The notes under the pieces are model-generated. The model was not told where the DNA came from and did not search any database. It saw only the letters and a list, made by a program, of their open reading frames with translations. 64,000 nucleotides of DNA, from NCBI GenBank assembly GCA_017305535.1, contig JAFKKN010000009.1:1-64000 (forward strand), written 5' to 3'. Position 1 is the first letter of the stretch. Each line of letters starts with the position of its first letter. Below, piece after piece: positions 8,159-18,592 of the stretch. The DNA comes from Hyphomicrobiales bacterium (GTDB taxonomy: Bacteria; Pseudomonadota; Alphaproteobacteria; Rhizobiales; Xanthobacteraceae). A program made the translations under genes and the position numbers.

Positions 8159-9568
8159 TTACAGCGAGTAGTACATATCGAACTCGACCGGATGCGGGGT
8201 CATTTCGAAGCGCTCCACCTCGGTCATCTTCAACGCGATGAAGCTGTCGATGAAGTCGTCGTCGAACACGCCGCCGGCCTTGAGGAAGGCGCGATCCTTG
8301 TCGAGGCTTTCGAGGGCCTCGCGGAGCGAGCCGCACACCGTCGGGATCTGCTTCAGTTCCTCGCGCGGCAGGTCGTAGAGGTCCTTGTCCATCGCCGGAC
8401 CCGGATCGATCTTGTTCTTGATGCCGTCGAGACCGGCCATCAGCATCGCCGCGAAGGCCAGATACGGATTGGCCATCGGATCGGGGAAGCGGACTTCCAC
8501 GCGCTTTGCCTTCGGCGACGTGGTGTAGGGGATACGGCAGGAGGCCGAACGGTTGCGGGCCGAGTAGGCCAGCAGCACCGGCGCTTCATAACCCGGCACC
8601 AGACGCTTGTAGGAGTTGGTGGACGGGTTGGTGAAAGCGTTGATCGCCTTGGCATGCTTGATGATGCCGCCGATGTAGTGGAGGCAGTTTTCCGACAGGT
8701 CGGCATACTTGTTGCCGGCGAAGGTCGGCTTGCCGTCCTTCCAGATCGACTGGTGCACGTGCATGCCCGAGCCGTTGTCGCCATAGACCGGCTTCGGCAT
8801 GAAGGTGGCGGTCTTGCCGTAGATGTTGGCGACCTGATGGATGCAATACTTATAAACCTGCATCTGGTCGGCCATGTAGGTCAGCGTGTCGAACTTCATG
8901 CCGAGTTCGTGCTGCGCCGACGCCACTTCGTGGTGATGCTTCTCGACCTTGACACCCATCCGCGCCATCGCGCCGAGCATCTCGGAGCGCATGTCCTGCA
9001 ACGAATCCTGCGGCGGCACCGGGAAGTAGCCGCCCTTGGTCGCAATGCGATGACCGAGGTTGCCACCTTCGTATTGTGTATCCGAGTTGGTGGGCAACTC
9101 GGCCGCGTCGAGACGGAAGCCGGTGTTGTAGGGGGTGGAGCTGTAACGGACGTCGTCGAAAATAAAGAACTCGGCTTCGGGACCGACATAGACGGTGTCG
9201 CCAACGCCCATCGACTTTACCATGGCCTCGGCCTTCTTGGCGATGCCGCGCGGGTCGCGGTTATAGGGCTCGCCGGTGGTCGGCTCCAGTACGTCGCAGG
9301 TGATGACCATGGTGGTCTCGGCGAAGAACGGATCGATGCAGGCCGTTGCCGGATCGGGCATCAGCGTCATGTCGGATTCATTGATCGCCTTCCAGCCGGC
9401 GATCGACGAGCCGTCGAACATGGTGCCTTCGGCGAAGATCTCTTCGTCGATCATCGAGATGTCGAAAGTGACGTGCTGCCACTTGCCGCGCGGATCGGTG
9501 AAACGCAGATCGACATACTTGACGTCGTTGTCCTTGATCGACTTCAGGACTTCCTGGGCGGTGGTCAT
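8159..9568 (-). CDS. glnA: Glutamine synthetase type I
   Basis: 469 residues, the usual GSI-beta length. It condenses glutamate and ammonia to glutamine using ATP and assembles as a dodecamer. Visible landmarks are the N-terminal [13 protein letters not shown] beta-grasp segment, [33 protein letters not shown], and [10 protein letters not shown] in the ATP/glutamate site. The adenylylation loop [12 protein letters not shown] near residue 398 carries the tyrosine modified by GlnE, so activity control by adenylylation is expected. It lies directly downstream of glnB (70 bp gap), the classical alphaproteobacterial glnBA pair, probably cotranscribed and nitrogen regulated. Confidence 0.97.
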   Translation of the reverse strand: MTTAQEVLKSIKDNDVKYVDLRFTDPRGKWQHVTFDISMIDEEIFAEGTMFDGSSIAGWKAINESDMTLMPDPATACIDPFFAETTMVITCDVLEPTTGEPYNRDPRGIAKKAEAMVKSMGVGDTVYVGPEAEFFIFDDVRYSSTPYNTGFRLDAAELPTNSDTQYEGGNLGHRIATKGGYFPVPPQDSLQDMRSEMLGAMARMGVKVEKHHHEVASAQHELGMKFDTLTYMADQMQVYKYCIHQVANIYGKTATFMPKPVYGDNGSGMHVHQSIWKDGKPTFAGNKYADLSENCLHYIGGIIKHAKAINAFTNPSTNSYKRLVPGYEAPVLLAYSARNRSASCRIPYTTSPKAKRVEVRFPDPMANPYLAFAAMLMAGLDGIKNKIDPGPAMDKDLYDLPREELKQIPTVCGSLREALESLDKDRAFLKAGGVFDDDFIDSFIALKMTEVERFEMTPHPVEFDMYYSL

Positions 9569-9638
9569 GGATTCCTCTTATGTGTGTTCAACGGGGCGTT
9601 GGAGAGGCTGCTCGCGCAGCCGATAGGGGGGACGGAAA

Positions 9639-10305
<667 letters not shown>

Positions 10306-11805
10306 ATGCAGGTTTTGACCACGGCGGAAATGTACCGGGCGGACCAACTCGCCATCGCCGGCGGCACCAGTGGTTTTGCTCTTATGCTCAGCGCCGGTCG
10401 CGCAGTCGCCGAGGCTGCGGCGGATCTGGTCGAGGAGGGGCCGATCGTCGTCGTTGCGGGCGGCGGCAACAATGGCGGCGACGGCTTCGTCGCGGCCGCC
10501 GAACTGGTGGCGCGGGGTCGTCAGGTGACGGTGGTGCTGTTAGGCGCGCGCGAGGCATTGACCGGCGACGCCGCATTGGCTGCGCGGCATTGGAGCGGGC
10601 CTGTGCTGTCCGGTGAGGCTGCGTCGCTTGGTCATCCGGCGTTGATCATCGACGCGCTGTTCGGCGCCGGATTGGACCGGATCGTCAAGGATGACGCGCG
10701 CGCATTAATCGAAACGATCAATGCGTCCGGCGTGCCGGTGGTCAGCGTCGATCTGCCGAGCGGCATCAATGGCAATAGTGGCGCGGTCATGGGCGTGGCC
10801 GTCCACGCCAGCGAAACCGTGACATTCTTCCGGCGCAAGCCCGGCCACTTGCTGATGCCGGGCCGAGCTCATTGCGGCCGGGTGCGGGTGGCGGACATCG
10901 GCATCGACCCGGCGGTCCTGCATGAGATTACGCCGACAATTTTCGAGAACGTGCCCGATCTTTGGCGGGGCATTTTTCCGGTGCCGGGCCCTGAAGGGCA
11001 CAAATATGCCCGTGGTCATGCCGTGGTGCTGTCCGGCGGCATCGCTTCGACCGGCGCCGCGCGGCTCGCGGCGCGGGGAGCGTTGCGGGGCGGCGCGGGG
11101 CTGGTGACGGTGTTGTCGCCAAGCGAAGCGCTCGCGGTCAATGCGGCGAGCTTGACCGCGATCATGGTCCGCCCGGTCGATACCGCCGCCGAATTCGTGG
11201 AGGTGCTGGAGGATCACCGCCTCAATGCTTGCGTCATCGGGCCGGGTGCCGGGGTCGGGTTGCGGACCCGCGCGCTGGTTCTGGCCGCGCTTGCCGCCGG
11301 GCGTCATGCGGTGCTCGATGCCGACGTCCTGACGAGCTTTGCCGATCGGCCGGACGAACTGTTCGAAGCCATCAAAGCGGCCACCGATGCCGGCGTCGTC
11401 CTGACACCGCACCAAGGCGAATTTTCACGTCTGTTCAGTGAGATGGATAACAAACATCCATTCAAATCGAAGCTGAATCGGGTGCGCGCGGCGGCGGTTC
11501 GGAGCGGCGCGGTGGTCTTGCTCAAGGGACCTGACACGGTGGTCGCCGCACCGGATGGCCGGGCCGCGATTGCCGCCAACGCGCCACCATGGCTGGCAAC
11601 GGCAGGCTCTGGCGACGTGTTGTCCGGCTTGATCGCGGCCATGCTGGCGCAGGGCCTTCCGGCCTTCGAGGCGGCCTGCATCGGTGTCTGGATGCATGGC
11701 GAGGCGGGGCGCGAGGCGGGGCCGGGTCTGATCGCTGAAGATTTGCCGGAGGTGCTGCCGGCCGTGTTCCGACGACTCTACGATGCATTCGAGGTGGAAT
11801 ACTGA
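10306..11805 (+). CDS. nnr: Bifunctional NAD(P)H-hydrate epimerase / ADP-dependent dehydratase
   Basis: 499 residues joining both metabolite-repair domains. The N-terminal YjeF_N epimerase domain (about 1-210) shows GGGNNGGDGFVAA and VDLPSGINGNSG. The C-terminal ribokinase-like dehydratase domain (about 225-495) shows VIGPGAG, VLDADVLTSF, LTPHQGEFSRLF, LLKGPDTVVAAPDG and the ATP-site motif AGSGDVLSG. Together they restore NAD(P)H from its hydrated R and S forms. Divergent from glnB; the multicopper oxidase-like gene converges 9 bp downstream. Confidence 0.93.
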   Translation: MQVLTTAEMYRADQLAIAGGTSGFALMLSAGRAVAEAAADLVEEGPIVVVAGGGNNGGDGFVAAAELVARGRQVTVVLLGAREALTGDAALAARHWSGPVLSGEAASLGHPALIIDALFGAGLDRIVKDDARALIETINASGVPVVSVDLPSGINGNSGAVMGVAVHASETVTFFRRKPGHLLMPGRAHCGRVRVADIGIDPAVLHEITPTIFENVPDLWRGIFPVPGPEGHKYARGHAVVLSGGIASTGAARLAARGALRGGAGLVTVLSPSEALAVNAASLTAIMVRPVDTAAEFVEVLEDHRLNACVIGPGAGVGLRTRALVLAALAAGRHAVLDADVLTSFADRPDELFEAIKAATDAGVVLTPHQGEFSRLFSEMDNKHPFKSKLNRVRAAAVRSGAVVLLKGPDTVVAAPDGRAAIAANAPPWLATAGSGDVLSGLIAAMLAQGLPAFEAACIGVWMHGEAGREAGPGLIAEDLPEVLPAVFRRLYDAFEVEY

Positions 11806-11814
11806 AACGCGATC

Positions 11815-13158
11815 TCACTCTACGGTGTAGTGACGAACCAGCCGTGGCGCGCTCCAGTCGGCGGCCATGGATTCGAGGAGCCAGCGTCCACCGGTTTCGG
11901 CCTTGAAGGCGATGCGGTGAGTTTGGCCGGGGCCAATCGCCAACGTGTCAAGCCAGAACGGCTTCCAGCCGTCATCGAGCCGGTCGAGCAGGCGGAAATG
12001 ATGGCCGTGCAAGTGGAAGGTCACGGGGACTGTCGCGCGATTGGTCAGGGTGAGGACGACGGCACGGTTGCGCTTCACCCGAAACGCTGGCGCGCCGGCC
12101 GGATCGAATTGGGTCGGCGCGCTCCAGCCGTCCGCCGATTTCGCCATCCGGTCGAGAGCGAGATCGACCCGGAGCGCGCTCCGGAGGTCGATCTTGTCCG
12201 GTAGCCCATCCGACGGCAGGGCAGACGGTGTCGGAAGCAGGGTGGCCCGCACCGGTTCACCCGCGGTTGTCAGCCGAGCGATCGGGAGCACGCTGGCGCC
12301 GTCGTGCAAAAGGATTTGCGCGGTCGATCCGGCTGAGCCGGTGGTGTCGATCACTGCATCGATCCGGGTTCCGGGCGCCAGCATCAGTTGTCCGTCGTGC
12401 GCCGGGAATGGCTCGGCGGGCCGGCCATCGATGGCTATGACGCGGACATCGTGGTTTTCGATTTTCACCACAATGACATTGCGTTGGCAGCCATTGATGA
12501 AGCGAAATCTCACCCGTGCGTTGGGCCGCAACGGGATATCCCGGGATGGCTGGCCGTTGATCGAATAGATCGGCGCAATGCTGTCGGTGGATACGCCGGG
12601 CGCTGCCGCGCTGCCATCGGCGCGCAATCGCCAATTCTCGATCAGAAGCACCTCGTCGCGGTCGGCCGTAAGGCTGTCTTCGCCTACCTTTAATGCCAGT
12701 GCATTCGTGGCTCGCGCCTGGCCATCGCCCAGCAGGCGAGCATCGCACATCAGCGTTCCGGCATGGAGCAAGGACACGGTAACCGTATCGCGACCGCCGG
12801 GTGGGACCGGCGCGCGCGCCAGCAGCGGTTCCGCGTCCGGCACTCCGTCCAATCCGCACCAGTTCAGGACGGCCGGGACAGGGAGGTCGTTCCGAAAGGT
12901 CACGGCTAAGGTGTCGCCACGCCGGAAAACAAGTTGATCGGCTGAGGTTTCGGGCTCGAGTGCCCATATTTCCGAGTCCGGACTGCCCGGCTGGAGCGAT
13001 CGGCGAATGGGTTGGGCGCGCAGCGTTAGTGGAATCGCCGGACGAGGCGATGCGATTTGCTGGGCGCGGCCCTGTGCGGTCAATAAAACGGTTCCGGCAA
13101 ACCCTGCAAGCAAGGAGCGTCGATGAATTGAAGTGACGGGCGGGCTATGCGTTGTCAT
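11815..13158 (-). CDS. Tat-exported multicopper oxidase-like protein lacking most copper ligands
   Basis: 447 residues with a twin-arginine signal (RRSLLAGFAG at 13-22, cleavage after about 32) and three cupredoxin-like domains. The copper motifs are mostly gone. The first-domain HWHG position reads NWCG (99-102), the second His-x-His reads MCDAR (137-141), and the C-terminal HCH segment reads WLLESMAADW (426-435). Only HLHGHHF at 382-388 is intact. FtsP/SufI of E. coli is a precedent for an exported multicopper-oxidase fold without copper. Expect a periplasmic structural or binding role, or a single residual metal site, rather than laccase activity. Convergent with nnr. Confidence 0.82.
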   Translation of the reverse strand: MTTHSPPVTSIHRRSLLAGFAGTVLLTAQGRAQQIASPRPAIPLTLRAQPIRRSLQPGSPDSEIWALEPETSADQLVFRRGDTLAVTFRNDLPVPAVLNWCGLDGVPDAEPLLARAPVPPGGRDTVTVSLLHAGTLMCDARLLGDGQARATNALALKVGEDSLTADRDEVLLIENWRLRADGSAAAPGVSTDSIAPIYSINGQPSRDIPLRPNARVRFRFINGCQRNVIVVKIENHDVRVIAIDGRPAEPFPAHDGQLMLAPGTRIDAVIDTTGSAGSTAQILLHDGASVLPIARLTTAGEPVRATLLPTPSALPSDGLPDKIDLRSALRVDLALDRMAKSADGWSAPTQFDPAGAPAFRVKRNRAVVLTLTNRATVPVTFHLHGHHFRLLDRLDDGWKPFWLDTLAIGPGQTHRIAFKAETGGRWLLESMAADWSAPRLVRHYTVE

Positions 13159-13246
13159 GGTGCATGCGGACCATTTTCACGGGCGGGAGTCCAGCCGGCG
13201 CGGTGACTGTCGCCGGGCGTCACAAACGCGCATCCGGGCCATTTTT

Positions 13247-13276
13247 TTGCTGCGCGCCGGTGTGCGCATGTTATAA
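13247..13276 (+). promoter_or_regulatory. Weak candidate promoter in the tRNA-Leu upstream region
   Basis: TTGCTG (13247-13252) and TTATAA (13271-13276) are 18 bp apart in an otherwise gene-free 265-bp stretch (13159-13423), about 150 bp ahead of tRNA-Leu. The spacing is acceptable but the distance to the tRNA is long. Reported only because nothing else is visible in this gap. Confidence 0.3.
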
Positions 13277-13423
13277 GCCCGCCGCAACGATCGTGACGCG
13301 TTCGCCGGGCTCCGGTGGACCTGTCGCGGTCGATTTCAGTTTGTCGAAGCATGAGGACTGCCAGGCCGCATGACGGCGGCGGGATTCTTGCGGCGATATG
13401 ACGGCCGGATTGAGGCTTCAAGC

Positions 13424-13508
<85 letters not shown>

Positions 13509-13665
13509 AGCATGATCCGAAGCGGGCCGCGTGAACGATTTTCCGGAGGACGTGTTTCCGTAAGGAGTGGGTCCACCGAACCACCGACGCGAGGTGTTCC
13601 GCCATGCGTCGCCAGATTGACAACGACCGGCCGTCGGCCGGCGAAGCGGGAAGAAGATTGACGCC

Positions 13666-15027
13666 ATGCAGGTGAACGAAACCGTCGCTGACGGACTGAA
13701 GCGCGAGTTCAAGGTCAGCATCCCGGCCGCCGATATCGGCGCCAAGGCCGATGCGCAGCTTGCCGATCTGAAGGGCAAGGTCCGCCTGAACGGTTTCCGC
13801 CCGGGCAAGGTGCCGACCGCCCATCTGAAGAAGCTCTACGGCCGTTCGGTGATGGCCGAGACGGTCGAGAAGACCATTCAGGAAACCAATAGCCAGATCT
13901 TCACCGAGCGCGGCTTCAAGCTCGCCACCGAGCCGAAGGTAACGCTGCCGACCGAGGAGAAGGCAGTCGAGGAAATCCTCAGCGGCAATGCCGATCTGAC
14001 CTACACCGTCGCTATTGAGGTGGTGCCGGCGATCGAACTGGCCGACTTCAAGACCTTCACCGTCGAGAAGCCGGTGGCCGAGGTCAGCGACGCCGACGTC
14101 GACGAGGCGATCAAGCGCATCGCCGACCAGAACCGCGACTACGCGGACAAGGGCGAGGGCGCCAAGGCCGAGACCGGCGACCGCGTCACCATCTCGTTCA
14201 AGGGCACCATCGGCGGCACGCCGTTCGAGGGCGGCACCGGCGAGGGCATTCAGGTCGGGATCGGTTCGAACACCTTTATTCCGGGCTTCGAGGACCAACT
14301 GATCGGCATCGCCAAGGACGAGACCCGCACGCTCAAGGTGCCGTTCCCGAAGAACTACGCCAACGCCGAACTGGCGGGCAAGGATGCCGAGTTCGAAACC
14401 ACCGCGACCCTGATCGAAGCGCCCAAGGACAAGGCGATCGATGACGAGTTCGCCAAGTCGCTGGGCCTCGAATCGCTCGACAAACTCAAGGAAGCCGCGC
14501 GTGAGCGTCTGACCGCTGAATACGGTGCCGCATCGCGCCAGAAGGTGAAGCGGGCGCTGCTCGATCGTCTCGACGAAGCCCACAAGTTCGAGGCGCCCCC
14601 GTCGCTGGTCGATGAAGAGTTCAACCTGATGTGGAACTCGATCAAGGCCGAGATGGACTCCGCCGGCAAGACCTTCGCCGACGAAGACACCACCGAAGAG
14701 GCGGCGAGCGCCGAGTATCGCAAGATCGCCGACCGTCGGGTCCGTCTCGGACTGGTGCTGTCGGAAATCGGCGAGAAGAACAAGATCTCCGTGACCGACG
14801 ACGAAGTCAGTCGCGCCGTGATCGAGCGGGCGCGTCAGATGCCGGGTCGCGAGAAGGAAGTATGGGATTTTTATCGCAGCAATCCCAGCGCCTTGGCGCA
14901 GCTTCGTGCACCGATTTATGAGGATAAGGTGGTGGATTTCCTGCTCGAACTCGCCACCGTCAACGACAAGAAGGTGTCGCGCGAGGACCTCTACAAGGAC
15001 GAGGACGCCGACAAGACCGCGGCCTGA
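13666..15027 (+). CDS. tig: Trigger factor, ribosome-associated chaperone/prolyl isomerase
   Basis: 453 residues, standard length. The ribosome-docking signature is [17 protein letters not shown] near residues 44-60. The FKBP-type prolyl isomerase domain spans about 165-250 ([25 protein letters not shown]). The C-terminal chaperone arms follow. It binds L23 at the exit tunnel and shelters nascent chains. The gene precedes clpP, clpX and lon in the same orientation, the widespread tig-clpP-clpX-lon order, here loosened by an inserted minus-strand MaoC-like gene. Confidence 0.96.
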   Translation: MQVNETVADGLKREFKVSIPAADIGAKADAQLADLKGKVRLNGFRPGKVPTAHLKKLYGRSVMAETVEKTIQETNSQIFTERGFKLATEPKVTLPTEEKAVEEILSGNADLTYTVAIEVVPAIELADFKTFTVEKPVAEVSDADVDEAIKRIADQNRDYADKGEGAKAETGDRVTISFKGTIGGTPFEGGTGEGIQVGIGSNTFIPGFEDQLIGIAKDETRTLKVPFPKNYANAELAGKDAEFETTATLIEAPKDKAIDDEFAKSLGLESLDKLKEAARERLTAEYGAASRQKVKRALLDRLDEAHKFEAPPSLVDEEFNLMWNSIKAEMDSAGKTFADEDTTEEAASAEYRKIADRRVRLGLVLSEIGEKNKISVTDDEVSRAVIERARQMPGREKEVWDFYRSNPSALAQLRAPIYEDKVVDFLLELATVNDKKVSREDLYKDEDADKTAA

Positions 15028-15077
15028 CAAGATCGTCCTCCGGGCGGTCTCGTAGAGCCTGACAGATTAAGTAAAGT

Positions 15078-15167
15078 CGTCATGCCCGGGCTTGTCCCGG
15101 GCATCCACGTTTTTACGGCTGCTCGATCAGGAAGACGTGGATGGCCGGGACAAGCCCGGCCATGACG
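15078..15167. repeat. Dispersed 90-bp palindromic intergenic repeat, intact copy
   Basis: Two GC hairpins in mirror orientation. The left begins CGTCATGCCCGGGCTTGTCC and runs into ATCCACGT. The right begins ACGTGGATGGCCGGGACAAG and closes on CCATGACG. The outer ends and the ATCCACGT/ACGTGGAT blocks are mutually complementary, so the whole unit can also fold as one cruciform. Related copies lie at 116-189, 51331-51420 and 61328-61358. Function unknown; it lies between tig and a convergent gene and may stabilise or end transcripts. Confidence 0.85.
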
Positions 15168-15215
15168 GAATTCGGACGTAGTGCCTTACTTGTTCCGCCT
15201 TTGACGTTTACTAAA

Positions 15216-15650
15216 TTACGCCGGCCGCGCGTGGATCAGCGACTCGAGCCGCAGCGACAGCACCGGCTTGGTGCCGTCGGTCAGGACAGCGCGAATGAAC
15301 ATGAACGCGTCGTTGCGCTCCGGACGCATCACGATGTCCTCGATTTCTGCGTGTCCGGTGAGCTCGACGCCGGGACGCACCGGCCGTTGCAGATCGATCT
15401 CGAACCGTTTGCCGGCGATGCCGGCCACCTTCCACCACAGCGCCTCCGCGACCAGCCGCTGGTAGACCGCCATGGTGTGCAGGCCGCTGGCGATCAAGCC
15501 GCCGAACGGGCCCTTGGCTGCCGCCTCGCGGTCGATGTGGATGTAGAGCGGATCGTAGCGCGTGGCGAATTCGATGATTTCGGCTTCATCCATTCGGTAA
15601 GTCCCGAACGGGAAGCGCTGGCCGATGGTCAGGTCCTGGGCATAGAGCAT
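15216..15650 (-). CDS. MaoC-like hotdog dehydratase family protein
   Basis: About 144 residues. The MaoC hydratase core is visible: FATRYDPLYIHIDREAA near 38-54, followed by KGPFGGLIASGLHTMAVYQRL. This is the D..P..xH...FGGxIxxG pattern of R-specific enoyl-CoA hydratases and related thioester enzymes. The start at 15650 (MLYAQDLTIG) is chosen because an AAAGGAACG ribosome-binding site precedes it; a longer frame to 15797 adds a low-complexity Arg/Pro leader unlikely to be real. It lies in opposite orientation between tig and clpP. Confidence 0.78.
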   Translation of the reverse strand: MLYAQDLTIGQRFPFGTYRMDEAEIIEFATRYDPLYIHIDREAAAKGPFGGLIASGLHTMAVYQRLVAEALWWKVAGIAGKRFEIDLQRPVRPGVELTGHAEIEDIVMRPERNDAFMFIRAVLTDGTKPVLSLRLESLIHARPA

Positions 15651-15878
15651 ATTGGGTCGTTCCTTTGTCGATGCGCCCATGCTCGCAGTTTCCGGTGCGT
15701 CAGGCCATGACCTTGGAGGTAAGGGCTGGGCTGCGGCGACAAGGCGCAGGTGACGTCGGGTCGCGTGAGACGGCGTTAAGGTTGCCGGACGAAACACCAG
15801 GGCCGGGACGTTGCGCCGCTATGCCATGGTCCCCGAATCGGCTTGAACTAGGTGGCCGATTCCCGGCGGAGACAGGGT

Positions 15879-15906
15879 CTTGTCCCGGCGGGATCGGGGT
15901 ATATCT
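15879..15906 (+). promoter_or_regulatory. Candidate (possibly heat-shock type) promoter of clpP
   Basis: CTTG at 15879-15882 and TATATCT at 15900-15906 are separated by 17 bp, about 100 bp ahead of clpP. CTTG is the -35 core of alphaproteobacterial RpoH promoters. The -10 fits TAT-N-T but lacks the usual leading pyrimidines, so an ordinary sigma-70-like promoter is also possible. The rest of the 357-bp gap 15651-16007 shows no gene. Confidence 0.35.
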
Positions 15907-16007
15907 GTACGCCGCTTATTACGTCTTGCCTTTCGGGGTGATTATGCGCGGCGGTGGGCCGATGTCCGCCGTGCGCCGAACGCCTCGCCTCAACCTTCAG
16001 GTGATCA

Positions 16008-16643
16008 ATGCGCGATCCGGTGGAAACCTACATGAACCTCGTCCCGATGGTGGTCGAACAGACCAACCGCGGCGAACGGGCCTACGATATCTTCTCGCGC
16101 CTCCTGAAAGAGCGCATCATTTTCGTGACCGGTCCGGTCGAGGACGGTATGTCGACGCTGATCGTCGCCCAGCTTCTGTTCCTCGAGGCCGAGAATCCGA
16201 AGAAGGAAATTTCGATGTACATCAACTCGCCGGGCGGGGTGGTGACGTCGGGACTGGCGATTTACGACACCATGCAGTTTATCCGCCCGCCGGTGTCGAC
16301 GCTGTGCACCGGTCAGGCGGCGTCGATGGGTTCGCTGCTGCTCGCGGCCGGCGAGAAGGATATGCGCTTTGCGTTGCCGAACGCCCGCATCATGGTCCAC
16401 CAGCCCTCCGGCGGTTTCCAGGGCCAGGCCACCGACATCATGCTGCACGCCCAGGAAATCCTCAACCTGAAGAAGCGCTTGAACGAAATCTACGTCAAGC
16501 ACACCGGGCAGACCTACAAGGCGATCGAGGATGCGCTGGAGCGCGACAAGTTCCTCACCTCCGACATGGCCAAGGACTTCGGCCTGATCGACAAGGTGAT
16601 CGAGAAGCGGGCCGAGGAACCGGCATCGGCGAAGCCGGCCTGA
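16008..16643 (+). CDS. clpP: ATP-dependent Clp protease proteolytic subunit
   Basis: 211 residues, usual length. The serine-protease triad is visible: S106 in [12 protein letters not shown]131 in IMVHQPSGG, and D180 in the ALERDKFLT segment. The tetradecameric peptidase partners with ClpX, encoded next. An AGGTGA ribosome-binding site precedes the ATG. The 372-bp gap to clpX suggests a separate clpX promoter. Confidence 0.97.
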   Translation: MRDPVETYMNLVPMVVEQTNRGERAYDIFSRLLKERIIFVTGPVEDGMSTLIVAQLLFLEAENPKKEISMYINSPGGVVTSGLAIYDTMQFIRPPVSTLCTGQAASMGSLLLAAGEKDMRFALPNARIMVHQPSGGFQGQATDIMLHAQEILNLKKRLNEIYVKHTGQTYKAIEDALERDKFLTSDMAKDFGLIDKVIEKRAEEPASAKPA

Positions 16644-17015
16644 GGCTGTGCTGAACCCGGTCGCGGTTCCATCGCACTCAACGGCGGACGTGGCCATCGG
16701 GCCACGTCATACCGAATTGCACCGGGCGGGGGTCGCGCCGGGGCCGCAAATCACGCTATTGTCACGGCACCAGACCAATGGCCGATTAGCGAATTCTTGA
16801 TAGTCGGCTGTCAGCATGGTTGGCTGACGTTGGTTACTGATTGATTGAACTGGCCGCGATTCGTCGCGGCTCATGAAGTGAGAAAGGGTCTTCCAGGCAG
16901 GGTCTTTTTGGTACGGATATTGCTCTTATCTAAAAGTTTAAGGCGGATGTGCCGGATTGGAGCGGTCTTGATCGAAGAGATCGTGCGATGAGATCGAAGG
17001 CAGACGGAGACAGGA
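16644..17015 (+). promoter_or_regulatory. clpP-clpX intergenic region with hairpin and putative clpX promoter
   Basis: 372 bp with no gene. A perfect 7-bp stem GCCGCGA-TTCG-TCGCGGC lies at 16853-16870, with no T run after it. A second small stem GTCAGC...GCTGAC is at about 16810-16828. Downstream, a CTTT-N17-CTTATCT arrangement roughly 100 bp before clpX has the CYTATNT form of an alphaproteobacterial RpoH -10. This is suggestive only. Confidence 0.35.
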
Positions 17016-18290
17016 ATGAGCAAGGTCGGCACCAGCGACTCGAAGAACACTCTCTATTGCTCGTTCTGCGGCAAGAGCCAGCATGAAGTCCGCAAACTGA
17101 TCGCAGGTCCCACGGTTTTCATCTGCGATGAATGCGTTGAATTGTGCATGGATATCATCCGCGAGGAGAACAAGTCCTCGCTGGTGAAGTCGCGCGACGG
17201 GATTCCGACGCCGAAGGAAATCTGCAAGGTGCTGGACGATTACGTGATCGGCCAGAGCCATGCCAAGAAGGTGCTGTCGGTCGCGGTGCACAACCACTAC
17301 AAGCGGCTGAACCACCAGACCAAGCACAACGACGTCGAACTGGCGAAGTCGAACATCCTGCTGATCGGTCCAACGGGCTCGGGCAAGACGCTGCTGGCGC
17401 AGACCCTGGCGCGTATTCTTGACGTGCCGTTCACGATGGCGGATGCGACGACGCTGACCGAAGCCGGTTACGTCGGCGAGGATGTCGAGAACATCATTCT
17501 CAAGCTGTTGCAGGCTGCCGACTACAATGTCGAGCGGGCACAGCGCGGCATCGTCTACATCGACGAAATCGACAAGATTTCGCGCAAGTCCGACAACCCG
17601 TCGATCACTCGCGATGTCTCGGGCGAGGGCGTGCAGCAGGCGCTGTTGAAGATCATGGAAGGCACGGTGGCCAGCGTTCCGCCGCAGGGCGGCCGCAAGC
17701 ATCCGCAGCAGGAATTCCTGCAGGTGGACACCACCAACATCCTCTTCATCTGCGGCGGCGCGTTCGCCGGTCTGGAGAAGATCATCTCGGCGCGGGGTCG
17801 CACCACCTCGATCGGCTTCGCCGCGCAGGTACTTGCGCCGGAAGATCGCCGCACCGGTGAAATCTTCCGTCACGTCGAGCCGGAGGACTTGCTGAAGTAC
17901 GGCCTCATTCCGGAGTTCGTCGGCCGCTTGCCGGTGGTCGCGACCTTGGAAGACCTCGACGAGGCTTCGCTGAAGAAGATCCTCACCGATCCGAAGAACG
18001 CGCTGGTCAAGCAGTACCAGCGGCTGTTCGAGATGGAGAACATCGAGCTGACCTTCGCCGACGAGGCGCTGGGCGCGGTGGCCCGCAAGGCCATCGAGCG
18101 CAAGACCGGCGCGCGCGGGTTGCGGTCGATCCTCGAAAGCATCCTGCTGGAGACGATGTTCGATCTCCCTGGTCTCGAAGGCGTCGAGGAAGTGGTGATC
18201 TCGCGCGAAGTCGTCGAGGGCACGGCTCGGCCGCTGTACATCTACGCGGACCGCTCCGACCGGGCGAACGAGACCAGCGCCAGCGCCTGA
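17016..18290 (+). CDS. clpX: ATP-dependent Clp protease ATP-binding subunit ClpX
   Basis: 424 residues. The N-terminal C4 zinc domain reads [11 protein letters not shown]...CDECVELC (about 14-45). The AAA+ module has Walker A GPTGSGKT near 118-125, Walker [11 protein letters not shown] near 182-191 and a C-terminal small domain with [10 protein letters not shown]. It unfolds substrates and feeds ClpP, and in alphaproteobacteria ClpXP drives cell-cycle proteolysis. A GGAG ribosome-binding site precedes the ATG. A terminator follows. Confidence 0.97.
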   Translation: MSKVGTSDSKNTLYCSFCGKSQHEVRKLIAGPTVFICDECVELCMDIIREENKSSLVKSRDGIPTPKEICKVLDDYVIGQSHAKKVLSVAVHNHYKRLNHQTKHNDVELAKSNILLIGPTGSGKTLLAQTLARILDVPFTMADATTLTEAGYVGEDVENIILKLLQAADYNVERAQRGIVYIDEIDKISRKSDNPSITRDVSGEGVQQALLKIMEGTVASVPPQGGRKHPQQEFLQVDTTNILFICGGAFAGLEKIISARGRTTSIGFAAQVLAPEDRRTGEIFRHVEPEDLLKYGLIPEFVGRLPVVATLEDLDEASLKKILTDPKNALVKQYQRLFEMENIELTFADEALGAVARKAIERKTGARGLRSILESILLETMFDLPGLEGVEEVVISREVVEGTARPLYIYADRSDRANETSASA

Positions 18291-18328
18291 TCCCGCGGTG
18301 TGCTGCGCCGGCTGACAAGTTGAGAATG

Positions 18329-18356
18329 CGGCCGCCGATTCTCCGGCGGCCGTTTT
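18329..18356 (+). terminator. Rho-independent terminator after clpX
   Basis: CGGCCGCCG (18329-18337) pairs perfectly with CGGCGGCCG (18344-18352) across a six-base loop and is followed by TTTT. It lies 38 bp beyond the clpX stop. The rest of the 302-bp gap to lon shows no gene; the lon promoter must lie within it. Confidence 0.75.
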
Positions 18357-18592
18357 CGCATCGGGACTACGCCGAAAAAGTGCTGTGCGCAGAACCTTTT
18401 GGCTGACTTGACTCCATGCCGGGCGATAGCCACCTAATGCTCTCGGCGAAGCCTTATCTCGCTGGATTCGCCATTCATTCGTTCCTGACAGAAGGCGGTT
18501 TTCCCGCTGCTCATCAAGAACATCTCGGCACCTTGTGGCGGTTGCGCATGTTGCGGACTGCGTGCAGGGGGGCACAACAAAGGGAATAGGCC

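Noticed and set aside
15665-16654. 329-codon plus-strand frame over clpP in another phase
   Set aside because: Overlaps the canonical clpP completely and has no motif or ribosome-binding site.
18360-18592. Possible RpoH promoter of lon
   Set aside because: CTTG occurs at several places but no CYTATNT-type -10 sits at 17-18 bp, so no site is called.
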